This document shows positions 53,465 to 61,659 of a DNA stretch of 64,000 bases, one piece after another. The position numbers were made by a program, and so were the translations under genes. Source of the DNA: Rhodococcus qingshengii. Its GTDB lineage: Bacteria > Actinomycetota > Actinomycetes > Mycobacteriales > Mycobacteriaceae. Where the stretch lies: assembly GCF_021025955.1 (NCBI RefSeq), contig NZ_JAJNCL010000005.1:334353-398352 (forward strand), given 5' to 3'. Within the stretch, counting starts at the first letter, position 1, and each line of letters starts with the position of its first letter. The notes beneath the pieces are model-generated. The model saw only the letters and a list, made by a program, of their open reading frames with translations, made no database searches and was not told the origin of the DNA.

Positions 53465-53522
53465 TGGAGACAGTCTCTCCGTTTTCGTGTAGCGTTTTTG
53501 CTAACCGGAGAAGCCATCTCCG
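53465..53522. promoter_or_regulatory. Two TetR operators between TetR and DHA2 exporter
   Basis: GGAGA-N5-TCTCC at 53466-53480 and CGGAGA-N5-TCTCCG at 53506-53522 are inverted repeats of the same design, 26 bp apart end to start, in the divergent promoter. The 5-bp spacer and half-site length are as in other TetR operators, allowing repression of both genes. Confidence 0.8.
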
Positions 53523-53542
53523 CATAGGTTGGGCGAGGGACT

Positions 53543-55039
53543 ATGTCAGACATTGCTGAACGGACTGAATTCGAGCAGTCCTCAGCGCCTTCAGGGGACA
53601 ACCACGCAAAGCGGTGGCTGGTTCTCGCGGTTCTGGGAATTGCGCAGCTGATGGTGGTCTTGGATGCCACCATCGTCAACATCGCGCTGCCTGCTGCGCA
53701 GCGCTCACTGGAGTTCGGTGATTCGGACCGCCAGTGGATCATCACGGCATACGCATTGGCGTTCGGCAGCTTGCTGCTACTCGGCGGTCGATTGAGCGAC
53801 TTGTTCGGGCGCAGGCGAACTTTCATCGTGGGCCTGATCGGCTTCGCTGTGGCTTCCGCCATCGGTGGCGCAGCCGTCAACTTCGAAATGCTTGTTGCCG
53901 CTCGTGCCGGCCAGGGCGTATTCGGTGCGCTCCTTGCCCCGGCGGCCCTGTCGCTGCTGTCCGTGACATTCACGGACCCCGGTGAGCGTGCCAAGGCTTT
54001 CGGCATCTTCGGTGCCGTTGCCGGCGGCGGTGGCGCCATCGGACTGCTGCTCGGCGGCGCACTCACCGAGTGGGTCGACTGGCGCTGGTGCCTCTTCGTG
54101 AATCTCTTCTTCGCGGCGATCGCCCTGGTCGGAGCAGTCCTGTTGCTCGCGCCGCACACCAGTGACTCGCGACCCAAACTCGACATCCCGGGAACGATCC
54201 TGGTGTCGATCAGCTTGTTCAGCATCGTCTTCGGATTCTCGAAGGCCGAATCGGACGGGTGGAGCGCAACTCCCACCATCTCGTGGCTCGTTGCCGGCGT
54301 CGTGTTCATGGCGGCGTTCATCTACTGGCAGACCAAGTCCGAGCACCCGCTCCTTCCGCTGCGGGTGGTCCTCGACCGAATCCGGGCTGGCTCGTACCTG
54401 GCGATCTTCCTTTCCGGCGCAGGCATGTTCGCAGTCTTCCTGTTCCTGACGTACTACATGCAGCTGATCCTCGGGTACAGCCCGATCATGACCGGCCTCG
54501 CATTCATGCCGATGGTGTTCGGAATCGTAACAGCGGCAACGCTTTCGACAGCAGTCTTGCTACCGCGCGTCGGTCCGCGAGTGCTGATCGTGAGCGGAAT
54601 GGTCATCGCGGCGATCGGAATGACGCTGCTGGCCCAGATCTCCGTGGACAGCACGTACGCCGTCCACATCCTGCCCGGTCTCGTTGTCACCGGACTCGGC
54701 ATGGGCAGCATCTTCGCCCCGTCGATGCAGGGAGCAACTTCAGGCGTGCATCACGAAGATGCCGGCGTCGCATCTGCCACCGTCAACACGATGCAGCAGG
54801 TGGGCGGCTCGATCGGTACCGCACTGCTCAGCACGATTGCTGCTTCGGCTTCGACCAACTACCTGGTGGGCCGCGAGACGAATCCGCTGACTCAGGCGCA
54901 GGCTGCCGTCGAGAGCTACACCACGACGTTCTATTGGGCAGCAGGTATTTTCGCGGTCGGTGCGGTGTTGACCGGACTGGTTCTTCGGAGCGGACTGCTT
55001 CCGGATTCACCTGAAGGTGAGCCGGTAATCGCTCACTGA
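53543..55039 (+). CDS. DHA2-family MFS multidrug exporter (EmrB/QacA type)
   Basis: 498 aa with 14 predicted membrane helices. First helix region WLVLAVLGIAQLMVVLDATIVNIALPAAQRSL carries motif D1 (LDxTIVNVALP), and GGRLSDLFGRRRTFIVG is motif A. GAVAGGGGAIGLLLGGALTEWVDWRWCLFVNL is motif C, the antiporter signature. These are proton-driven exporters of hydrophobic drugs and dyes. Its divergent TetR and twin operators indicate drug-inducible repression. A strong terminator follows. Confidence 0.93.
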   Translation: MSDIAERTEFEQSSAPSGDNHAKRWLVLAVLGIAQLMVVLDATIVNIALPAAQRSLEFGDSDRQWIITAYALAFGSLLLLGGRLSDLFGRRRTFIVGLIGFAVASAIGGAAVNFEMLVAARAGQGVFGALLAPAALSLLSVTFTDPGERAKAFGIFGAVAGGGGAIGLLLGGALTEWVDWRWCLFVNLFFAAIALVGAVLLLAPHTSDSRPKLDIPGTILVSISLFSIVFGFSKAESDGWSATPTISWLVAGVVFMAAFIYWQTKSEHPLLPLRVVLDRIRAGSYLAIFLSGAGMFAVFLFLTYYMQLILGYSPIMTGLAFMPMVFGIVTAATLSTAVLLPRVGPRVLIVSGMVIAAIGMTLLAQISVDSTYAVHILPGLVVTGLGMGSIFAPSMQGATSGVHHEDAGVASATVNTMQQVGGSIGTALLSTIAASASTNYLVGRETNPLTQAQAAVESYTTTFYWAAGIFAVGAVLTGLVLRSGLLPDSPEGEPVIAH

Positions 55040-55048
55040 CAGCAAATC

Positions 55049-55081
55049 TCGGGGTCGACGCCGCAATGGCGTCGACCCCGA
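55049..55081. terminator. Bidirectional terminator between DHA2 exporter and TetR
   Basis: Perfect 14-bp stem (55049-55062 with 55068-55081) with a 5-nt loop and short A/T flanks, between convergent genes. Confidence 0.9.
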
Positions 55082-55088
55082 AATCGAG

Positions 55089-55802
55089 TCAGCAGTTCTT
55101 CCCAGGCGTTGCCTGAAACCGATGAAGGACGTGATCGAGTTGCTCGGAGGAAAGCGCCGGCACGGGCAGTTCCCGATGGCCGGTGCGGGACGCGCAGAGT
55201 CCGTCGATCATGAACCCGAGTGCGCGGCGGTAAGCCTGAGGGGCCTCGTCGCCACCGAACTTCTGGGCCATCTTGACGACCTGCATGAGAAGTGGAATGT
55301 CGTTGACTTCGAAGTCGCTGCGCAGTGTGCCCTGTTCCTTGGCGCGATTGACAAGTACCGCAGTGTGTCGAGCGATCCCGGCGCGCGCGCGAGCGAAGGT
55401 GTCGGACGTGAAGCGTCCGTCCATCAGGAGATCGCCGAATCCGCGGTTGTCTGCCATGCGCAGGGAGATCACGTCGAGAAAGTAGACAAGACCTTCCCAG
55501 GCGTCGGGCATCTCTCGGGCGGTGGCGGCGATCGTTTCGATCTCGGAGCACCGCGTGTCGAACAGTGCCTGGATCAGTTCGTCCTTGCTGGCGAACCGGC
55601 GATAGACGGTGCCGACTCCGACGCCGGCGTGCTTCGCGACGTCCGCCAGCGTGGCGTCGAGTCCTTGGGCAGCGAACACCTCGCGAGCGGAGTTGAGAAT
55701 GCGCTCGAGGTTGGCCTTGGCGTCGGACCGAAGGCGCGGCTGTGAGCAGTCGGCCGAGGTCCCCGCATGAGAAGCGTCGGGGTGTGTTGTCGGCATCCTC
55801 AC
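55089..55802 (-). CDS. TetR-family regulator (divergent from gtrA-like gene)
   Basis: 237 aa from GTG 55802; ATG 55796 is equally possible and neither has a good ribosome site. Helix-turn-helix: AREVFAAQGLDATLADVAKHAGVGVGTVYRRFASKDELIQALF. The C-terminal domain (MADNRGFGDLLMDGRF, MQVVKMAQKFGGDEAPQAYRRALGFMIDGL) resembles that of the preceding TetR protein, so they are paralogs flanking the DHA2 exporter. Two palindromes of the form CGGAAY-N5-RTTCCG lie between its start and the gtrA-like gene. It may also influence the exporter, since it is convergent with it. Confidence 0.9.
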   Translation of the reverse strand: MRMPTTHPDASHAGTSADCSQPRLRSDAKANLERILNSAREVFAAQGLDATLADVAKHAGVGVGTVYRRFASKDELIQALFDTRCSEIETIAATAREMPDAWEGLVYFLDVISLRMADNRGFGDLLMDGRFTSDTFARARAGIARHTAVLVNRAKEQGTLRSDFEVNDIPLLMQVVKMAQKFGGDEAPQAYRRALGFMIDGLCASRTGHRELPVPALSSEQLDHVLHRFQATPGKNC

Positions 55803-55818
55803 AGTCTACGGCACTAAG

Positions 55819-55871
55819 CGGAATGATCGATTCCGTTAGTGCTATATTGCTAAGCGGAACGTGTGGTTCCG
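55819..55871. promoter_or_regulatory. Two TetR operators between TetR and gtrA-like gene
   Basis: CGGAAT-N5-ATTCCG at 55819-55835 and CGGAAC-N5-GTTCCG at 55855-55871: both perfect 6-bp repeats with 5-bp spacers, 19 bp apart. The layout copies that of the other TetR site (CGGAGA-N5-TCTCCG), differing at the inner half-site bases. Confidence 0.82.
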
Positions 55872-55895
55872 ATTGTCCGTATGAGAGAAGCCGAT

Positions 55896-56375
55896 ATGAG
55901 CACGTCTGACATCTGGGTCGGGAGCAATCCGATCTCGATGGTGGGTACGCGGAGTGCAGGTTTCGCGGCAACGAGGCTTCGCGCCCTTGCCGGCGACGGT
56001 GCCTTTGCTCAGCTCGTTCGTTTTGCCCTCGTCGGCGGAGCCAGCAACATCTTGTACTTTGCCGCTTTTCTGGCGCTGCGCGGTGACGGAGCGCTGGTCG
56101 CCAACGCAGTTGGTGCGGTCTTGAGCACCATTCTTGCCAATGAGCTGCATCGCCGGCTCACCTTCCATGCCGCGGATCGCGTCAACTGGTTCACCGCGCA
56201 GTGGGAAGGCGGTGGACTCGCTCTGGTCGGGTTGATCGCCAGTTCGGCTGCCATCAGTGCGCTCGGCTTCCTGTTGCCCGGCGCCGACGGACTTCTTCAA
56301 GCGGGCCTTGTGATCGCAGTAAGCGGAATTGTCGGCGGTCTGCGGTTTGTCGCACTTCGCGGTTGGGTGTTCTGA
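55896..56375 (+). CDS. GtrA-family membrane protein
   Basis: 159 aa from ATG 55896 (AGAGAAG upstream); 55881 is an alternative. Four membrane helices starting LVRFALVGGASNILYFAAFLAL, with VANAVGAVLSTILANELHRRLTF matching the GtrA signature (the usual N-x-x-R-x-F appears as NELHRRLTF). GtrA-type proteins are thought to flip polyprenyl-linked sugars or assist glycosylation of cell-wall polymers; in mycobacteria a relative takes part in arabinogalactan synthesis. No glycosyltransferase gene is adjacent. Regulated, by position, by the divergent TetR protein. Confidence 0.88.
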   Translation: MSTSDIWVGSNPISMVGTRSAGFAATRLRALAGDGAFAQLVRFALVGGASNILYFAAFLALRGDGALVANAVGAVLSTILANELHRRLTFHAADRVNWFTAQWEGGGLALVGLIASSAAISALGFLLPGADGLLQAGLVIAVSGIVGGLRFVALRGWVF

Positions 56376-56437
56376 GCGGTTCTCGAGTTCGGATCGCGGG
56401 TTCGGATCGAATCGGTTCGTAGGGAACACTGTGACCC

Positions 56438-57208
56438 ATGAGCCTTTCGATAGCCGACTCCGGCGTCCGGTTGGTTGTGCTCTGCATCGTCATGGCTCTT
56501 GTCGCCACGCTCGTCTACCGATTCGCCTCTCTCGGTAGCGTTCGGGTAGTCCCCGGTGCGCTCGCTCGTGGCGCTCTTCAGTTGGCTGCGATTTCGTTGA
56601 TCCTCGCCGCCGCCTTGGCTCACATCTGGTCGGCGCTCCTCGTGCTCGTCGGGATGTTCGCTGCGGCGTCGTTCACCGCGGCACGACGTTCCGGCGCAGG
56701 AACTTCCGGAGTATGGCTGACCATCGCCTTGGCGTCGGGAATCGGTGTGGTTCTGCCACTGATGTTGCTGTCCGGAGTGGTTCCGCTGGAAGGCGTCGCT
56801 CTGGTGCCGATCGGCGGAATTGTTCTGGGTGGCGCGATGACTGCAACATCGATGGCAGCCAAACGCGGACTCGACGCCGTCGACGATCGGTTCGGGGAAG
56901 TGGAAGCCGCACTGAGCCTAGGTTTCTCGCAACGCGATGCGCGGTGGGAAGTCGCCCGTACCGCTGCGTCCGATGCTTTGCTGCCCGGAGTCGACCAGAC
57001 CCGCACCGTCGGCCTCGTGACATTGCCCGGAGCCTTTGTCGGTGTGTTGCTCGCGACGGGATCGGCCGTTCAGGCCGGTGCTGTGCAAATTCTTGTACTG
57101 GCAGGGTTGCTGTTGGCACAAACCTGCTCGGTGGCCGTGGCATTGGAACTCGTCGCCCGCGGTTTCGTCTTTCGAGGCAAGGCTGTCAGGTCCGCGCGAG
57201 TTCGTTGA
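56438..57208 (+). CDS. FetB-like iron export permease (UPF0014)
   Basis: 256 aa with about seven membrane helices (LVVLCIVMALVATLVYRFA, LALASGIGVVLPLMLLSG). The conserved region ALSLGFSQRDARWEVARTAASDALLPGVDQTRTVGLVTLPGAFVGVLL is the UPF0014/FetB signature, corresponding to the coupling loop and the next helix. In E. coli FetB pairs with the ATPase FetA to export iron under oxidative stress. No ATPase gene is next to it here, so a partner must be encoded elsewhere. It is 62 bp behind the GtrA-like gene. Confidence 0.88.
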   Translation: MSLSIADSGVRLVVLCIVMALVATLVYRFASLGSVRVVPGALARGALQLAAISLILAAALAHIWSALLVLVGMFAAASFTAARRSGAGTSGVWLTIALASGIGVVLPLMLLSGVVPLEGVALVPIGGIVLGGAMTATSMAAKRGLDAVDDRFGEVEAALSLGFSQRDARWEVARTAASDALLPGVDQTRTVGLVTLPGAFVGVLLATGSAVQAGAVQILVLAGLLLAQTCSVAVALELVARGFVFRGKAVRSARVR

Positions 57209-57225
57209 TCTTGTCGCTGCGCAGG

Positions 57226-57556
57226 ACACGGCCGATAGAAGAGCTTGTACCACTACGTCTTCGACGGCGATTCCGGGCGCGGACGGATGAACCCCGTCCT
57301 GAAGATGTAGGTGGTGAGGGGGAGTGCGAGTAACGCGTTCACGGTTGCGCCACGTACTCGCTTCCACATGGTCCTATTGGATTCGGTGGAGTCGGCGTTT
57401 TCACCGGAGACGTAGACGAACACCATCTGTGGGTTCAAGCGCGACAGTGTTGTGGTGGCGGCGAGTGTGATGTCACGTGTGCTGTGGATCGTCCAGGCAC
57501 TAGCGCAAGACACTGTTGCCGGTCATCCCCGTTGCCCTGAAAACGATCACCTTCAT
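57226..57556 (-). pseudogene. Remnant of an NAD(P)-binding SDR/epimerase
   Basis: On the minus strand a start at 57556 reads MKVIVFRATGMTGNSVLR, the Rossmann N-terminus of atypical SDRs (usual GATGMxGxGVL), and then a TAG. A different frame continues with RDITLAATTTLSRLNPQMVFVYVSGENADSTESNRTMWKRVRGATVNALLALP and IFRTGFIRPRPESPSKT, meets an amber at 57253-57255, and goes on as WYKLFYRP. These are the ends of one ~210-residue protein with roughly 70 central codons missing. It is clearly inactive. Confidence 0.75.
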
Positions 57557-57730
57557 TGTGTCCCCGGTATTGGTTCTGCTTTCTGTGATGCGCACACTAC
57601 GGAACAGTCTGAGAATCGCCCGACAGGGATCGCCAACTGAACGCTTGACCTGCAATTATGAGTCCATTTTGACGCGACTTGGGACTAAAGTCCCTACAAA
57701 CCGGCTGGACGGTTGGCTGAAAATAGTTTT

Positions 57731-57982
57731 ATGGACGAAGGAGTTGATGAAATACACGTTCTCGGATCGGAGTCTGCCGGTCGGATGATCGAGGCGTCGA
57801 CGATCATCGTCCTGGGTGCGCTCTGTGCCGTCGTCACAGGTTCGGGCGTGTTTTTTGTTCTCGGATCGATTGGTGGATTTGCCCGACTGCTCTACCTGGT
57901 CGTGCGGGCGCCGATCAACTCTTGCTCGGTACCGGGTTCGAATTTCGAACTGGCACCTTCGAGAACGTCATGTGGTCGTTGA
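57731..57982 (+). CDS. Doubtful small membrane ORF (possible MnhG-like fragment)
   Basis: 83 codons from ATG 57731, overlapping the 3' end of the opposing monooxygenase gene. One strongly hydrophobic stretch (STIIVLGALCAVVTGSGVFFVLGSIGGFARLLYL) followed by VVRAPIN faintly resembles the helix and R-x-HAPTK region of MnhG/MrpG antiporter subunits. The overlap, lack of a clear ribosome site and neighbouring SDR debris make a remnant more likely than a working gene. The stretch 57557-57730 holds nothing I can identify. Confidence 0.2.
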   Translation: MDEGVDEIHVLGSESAGRMIEASTIIVLGALCAVVTGSGVFFVLGSIGGFARLLYLVVRAPINSCSVPGSNFELAPSRTSCGR

Positions 57983-59396
57983 TGCTCCCGAACGTCGAGT
58001 GAAGTCGATCGAGGATGTAGTTCTGACGCATGTTCCAGGGTGACTTAGATCCCTGCTTCGGGAACTGCTCGACCGCGCGCATGACATACCCCGACGCCAG
58101 GTCCAGGATCGGCCGCTGGTCCATGTCTTCGGTCGCGTGCGGCACACACTTCGAGTAGCTGCGCTTGTCCATCTCGGTCAGTAGTCGGCACACGTACATC
58201 GACGTGAGATCGGCTCGCAGAGTCCACGAGGCATTGGTGTATCCGACGCACATTGCGAAGTTCGGTACGTCGCTGATCATCATGCCCTTGTAGACGTAAC
58301 GATCACCGAGGGTGACGGGTTGGCCGTCCACTTCGATCGACATTCCGCCGCACGCTTCCATCTTCAATCCTGTTGCAGTGACGATGATGTCAGCGTCGAG
58401 TTCACGTCCTGACGCGAGCCGAATCCCGGTCTCGGTGAAGGTGTCGATGTGATCGGTCTCGATCGAAGCCTTCCCAGATCGGAGGGCTTTGAACAAATCG
58501 CCGTCCGGTACGACGCACAAGCGCTGGTCCCAGGGATCGTAGGTGGGTGTGAAGTGGGGATCGAGTGGGATCTCGTCCGGGAGTTGGCGACTGATCGCGA
58601 GGTTCAGCAGCCTCTTTGCGCGCGCCGGACTGCGTCGGCACAGTTGGTAGAAACTCAGGTTCACTACGACGCTCTTCCATCGAGCGATGCTGTGCGCGAG
58701 TTGATTCGGCAATAACGCACGGATGGTGTCCGACACCTTGTCGCTGGATGGCAGCGCCAGAATGTACGTCGGTGATCGCTGGAGCATCGTGACGTGGCTT
58801 GCGTCCCGAGACATCGTGGGGACCAAAGTGACTGCGGTGGCGCCGCTTCCGATCACAACGACCTTCTTGTCGGAGTAATCGAGTTCTTCGGGCCAGAACT
58901 GCGGGTGCACCACCTCGCCGGCAAACGATTCGCGTCCGGGGAAGTCGGGGGTGTATCCGCCCTCGTAGCTGTAGTAACCACTGCAGAGATACAGGAAGTT
59001 GCAGGTCAGTATTTCGTCTTCGCCGTCGGTCGTCACGGTGACTGTCCACGTCGAGTCCGCTGACGACCAGGATGCTGCCGTCACCTTCCGGTTGTACCGA
59101 ATCTTCTTGTCGATCCCGTTTTCGCGAGCGGTATCGCGCACGTACCGGAGGATTGAATCACCGTCGGCAATTGCTTTGGCATCTGTCCACGGGCGAAACG
59201 GATAGCCGAGCGTGAACATGTCGGAATCTGAACGGATACCGGGGTATTTGAAGAGGTCCCAGGTTCCGCCACTGTTCGCACGAGCCTCGAGGATTGCGTA
59301 CGACTTACCGGGCAGTTCGGTCTGGATTCGATACGCAGCACCGATGCCGGACAAGCCGGCGCCGACGATCAGGACATCGAGGTGTTCGGTGCTCAT
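57915..59396 (-). CDS. EthA-like Baeyer-Villiger flavin monooxygenase
   Basis: 493 aa. FAD motif VLIVGAGLSGIGAAYRI, the Baeyer-Villiger fingerprint FAGEVVHPQFWPE (F-x-G-x-x-x-H-x-x-x-W-P), NADPH motif VVVIGSGATAVTLVP, and the C-terminal DIIVTATGLK. Length, the GGTWDLFKYPGIRSDSDM segment and fingerprint resemble mycobacterial EthA, which oxidises ketones and activates ethionamide. Cytosolic or membrane-associated. It stands alone with no divergent EthR-type regulator. The 3' end overlaps a doubtful ORF on the other strand. Confidence 0.92.
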   Translation of the reverse strand: MSTEHLDVLIVGAGLSGIGAAYRIQTELPGKSYAILEARANSGGTWDLFKYPGIRSDSDMFTLGYPFRPWTDAKAIADGDSILRYVRDTARENGIDKKIRYNRKVTAASWSSADSTWTVTVTTDGEDEILTCNFLYLCSGYYSYEGGYTPDFPGRESFAGEVVHPQFWPEELDYSDKKVVVIGSGATAVTLVPTMSRDASHVTMLQRSPTYILALPSSDKVSDTIRALLPNQLAHSIARWKSVVVNLSFYQLCRRSPARAKRLLNLAISRQLPDEIPLDPHFTPTYDPWDQRLCVVPDGDLFKALRSGKASIETDHIDTFTETGIRLASGRELDADIIVTATGLKMEACGGMSIEVDGQPVTLGDRYVYKGMMISDVPNFAMCVGYTNASWTLRADLTSMYVCRLLTEMDKRSYSKCVPHATEDMDQRPILDLASGYVMRAVEQFPKQGSKSPWNMRQNYILDRLHSTFGSINDHMTFSKVPVRNSNPVPSKS

Positions 59397-59469
59397 CAGT
59401 TCGGACTCCGTATCGATCGCGTGGTCACCCGCAGAGTAAGTGTTCGTTCACCACACTACTGAACAATGC

Positions 59470-59928
59470 TCAGTAAGGCGAGGATGTCCACGTGATCGTT
59501 GGCGGCCGGATCGCCGCGCACAGGGGTTTAGCTGCGGCGTCGGTGAGGCCGAGATCTCCGTGGAGCACACCGGAACCGTCCGCCTCGTCAACGACGTGCT
59601 CGGGGATCGCATCGAGCATCAGCTTTGCGCGTCGGAACATCTCGAACGTCTGGTCCTCGGACACCGTCACCCAGGACAGGTAGATGAAGCGTCCGCCCGG
59701 TTTGCCCTGGATGTATGGTCCGAGAATGTCCCAGGGACCTGGCTTTCTCTCGAGGTTCGTGGCCAGTTCCCACCGCGCTGTCTCGGTGTCTCCCGGTACG
59801 AGGTCGAGGATTTCGTGGGGCTTGCCCCGGCGCTGGACGCCGACGTGGATGTTGCTCCGTCCTTCGAAGGTTGCGGTTTCGGAACAATCCCGTCCGGGCA
59901 GGCTGTGACCGGTGATGATGATCTGCAT
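59470..59928 (-). CDS. DUF5990-like protein
   Basis: 152 aa from ATG 59928; the frame is open upstream but would overlap the lipase gene. The core IITGHSLPGRDC, SNIHVGVQRRGKPHEILDLVPGDTETARWEL, GPYIQGKPGGRFIYLSWVTV and MFRRAKLMLDAIP corresponds to what I recall of DUF5990, an actinobacterial family of unknown function. No signal peptide, catalytic motif or helix is evident. Its start is 38 bp from the divergent lipase gene. Confidence 0.75.
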   Translation of the reverse strand: MQIIITGHSLPGRDCSETATFEGRSNIHVGVQRRGKPHEILDLVPGDTETARWELATNLERKPGPWDILGPYIQGKPGGRFIYLSWVTVSEDQTFEMFRRAKLMLDAIPEHVVDEADGSGVLHGDLGLTDAAAKPLCAAIRPPTITWTSSPY

Positions 59929-59966
59929 ATCGACATCATGCTCTGCACGGGTCGGGAGGGGTTGGC

Positions 59967-61118
59967 GTGGTGAGTCGTTCGGGTAGAGGCGTTCTTGCGG
60001 CCGCGGTGGCGAGCATGCTGTTGTCGAGTCTTGTGGTGGTGTCTGGTGTTGCCGTGGCGACGGCGGACGAACCGGAAGTCGCGGGTGCGTTGGAATCGCA
60101 CGAACTGCTCTCCGCAGCCCTTCCAGTCGGTACTGGTGCAGCGGAGCGAGTTGTCTATCGGACTCTGCGAACTGCCAACAGGTGGGGAGAGTCGTCAGGG
60201 TCGGTGTTTCTACCGGAAGGTGCGCCACCGATCGGCGGCTGGCCCGTCATCTCCTACGCCCACGGAACTCTGGGCAGTGCGGATCAGTGTGCGCCGTCGT
60301 CAACCGGATTCGGTCCCGGGGAGATCGAACCGATCGAACGCTGGTTGGGCCAGGGGTACGCAGTTGTCGCTACCGACTACTCGGGTCTGGGCACCGACGG
60401 GGTATTGGCGTATCTCGACGGGCATGCCGCCGGTGCGAATGCCGTCGACATCTTGCAGGCCGCACACGAGTTGTACGGGAACGTGCTGAGCCCGCGGTGG
60501 ATGGTCGTAGGTCTGTCCGAAGGTGGTCACGCGACGTACTTCGCGGGACACGAGGCCACCTCGCGTGCACCGGAATTGGATTTCCGCGGCTCGGTTGTTG
60601 TTGCAGGACCCACACACATGGAAGGTCTGTTCCCGTTGGGGGGACCGCTGTTTCCCGAAATAGGCATCACTGGATTAGTGGGGTACGCGCTGTATGTCCT
60701 GGCTGGAATCGACGATCAACGACCCGAAGAGAATATTCGCGAGGTTCTCTCGCCCCAGGGAATCGAGTGGATGGAAAAGGCGCGATCTCTGTGCGCCGGG
60801 GATCTCGGCCGACAAATTCGAGCCGAGCGAATCCAGTTGGGCTCGTTGTTCTCTCGGTCGGTATGGACGCCGCGCATGTACGATCTGTTCCGCGAGATGA
60901 TGCAGGTGCCGGTCGACGGATACGACCGACCACTACGTGTGGTGCAGAGTCTTTCGGACACGACGGTTCCCGTCGCGCTCACCTGGGCGCAATTGTTCGA
61001 TATGCGAACGCGAGGAACGCAATTCGAGTATCAGGAGCTCAACGGGATCAGTCACGGCCAAACGACGGTCGCTTCGATGGACCAGACCATGGAGTTCATC
61101 GATCGATTGATGAGGTGA
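59967..61118 (+). CDS. Secreted lipase-like alpha/beta hydrolase
   Basis: 383 aa; starts GTG 59967 or GTG 59970 are both possible. Signal peptide SRSGRGVLAAAVASMLLSSLVVVSGVAVATADE. The fold resembles the secretory-lipase (LIP) family: WPVISYAHGTLGSADQCAPS (oxyanion region), nucleophile elbow VVGLSEGGHATYF, then acid and base segments VQSLSDTTVPVALTWAQ and GISHGQTTVASM. The paired Cys (DQCAPS, SLCAGD) fits the disulphide of that family. It should hydrolyse lipid or long-chain esters outside the cell. Confidence 0.87.
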   Translation: MVSRSGRGVLAAAVASMLLSSLVVVSGVAVATADEPEVAGALESHELLSAALPVGTGAAERVVYRTLRTANRWGESSGSVFLPEGAPPIGGWPVISYAHGTLGSADQCAPSSTGFGPGEIEPIERWLGQGYAVVATDYSGLGTDGVLAYLDGHAAGANAVDILQAAHELYGNVLSPRWMVVGLSEGGHATYFAGHEATSRAPELDFRGSVVVAGPTHMEGLFPLGGPLFPEIGITGLVGYALYVLAGIDDQRPEENIREVLSPQGIEWMEKARSLCAGDLGRQIRAERIQLGSLFSRSVWTPRMYDLFREMMQVPVDGYDRPLRVVQSLSDTTVPVALTWAQLFDMRTRGTQFEYQELNGISHGQTTVASMDQTMEFIDRLMR

Positions 61119-61146
61119 TGTTTTGGTGGTGTGGTTGTCTGGTTGT

Positions 61147-61479
61147 TCAGCGCATTCGCCGCGGGCCGTAGTCGTGGCCGCCGTTGGCGAACCACACGAT
61201 TGCCGCAATCGCGTACAGGATGCAGACGAGGAGTAGCAGCCCGCCTGCGATCCACAGTGAAATCTGACCGAGTCGTTTCACTCGATCGGACGCGTACCGC
61301 GATCCGGCGACATCGCCGTCGGCCCACAAAGGATACACGTTGAAGGCGTGCGTGAAGGCGGCGAAGGAGAGCGGCCAGAAGAACAGCAGCGAGACCACTG
61401 CCCAACCGGCATTGACAGGTGGTCGAATTGGGTGCTGAGGAACGGATTGCTGGACGGTGGGTTGATCCGGGGTCGTCAT
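61147..61479 (-). CDS. CD225/dispanin-family small membrane protein
   Basis: 110 aa from ATG 61479, with CAGGAG upstream; an ATG at 61494 would remove that site. A Pro/Gln-rich N-terminus precedes NAGWAVVSLLFFWPLSFAAFTHAFNVYPLWADGDVAGSRYASDRVKRLGQISLWIAGGLLLLVCILY, a two-helix CD225 domain with the FWPLSF and A-x-x-SxRVKR-like elements. Bacterial members have no settled function. It is convergent with the secreted lipase gene. Confidence 0.85.
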   Translation of the reverse strand: MTTPDQPTVQQSVPQHPIRPPVNAGWAVVSLLFFWPLSFAAFTHAFNVYPLWADGDVAGSRYASDRVKRLGQISLWIAGGLLLLVCILYAIAAIVWFANGGHDYGPRRMR

Positions 61480-61659
61480 GGGGGCTCCTGACATGAGGTG
61501 GCCCTTACGACGCTACTGCGATGGAGCCGAAGAATCACTGAAAAACGATGTTCGGTGATGCGATGTGGGTCAGCGACGTGAGTGCGCTAGATCAGCCGCA
61601 TAGCCAGTCGTGACCGCTGGTGGTGGTTTCCGGGTCATTGTTGTGTAGATGAGGGGCGT

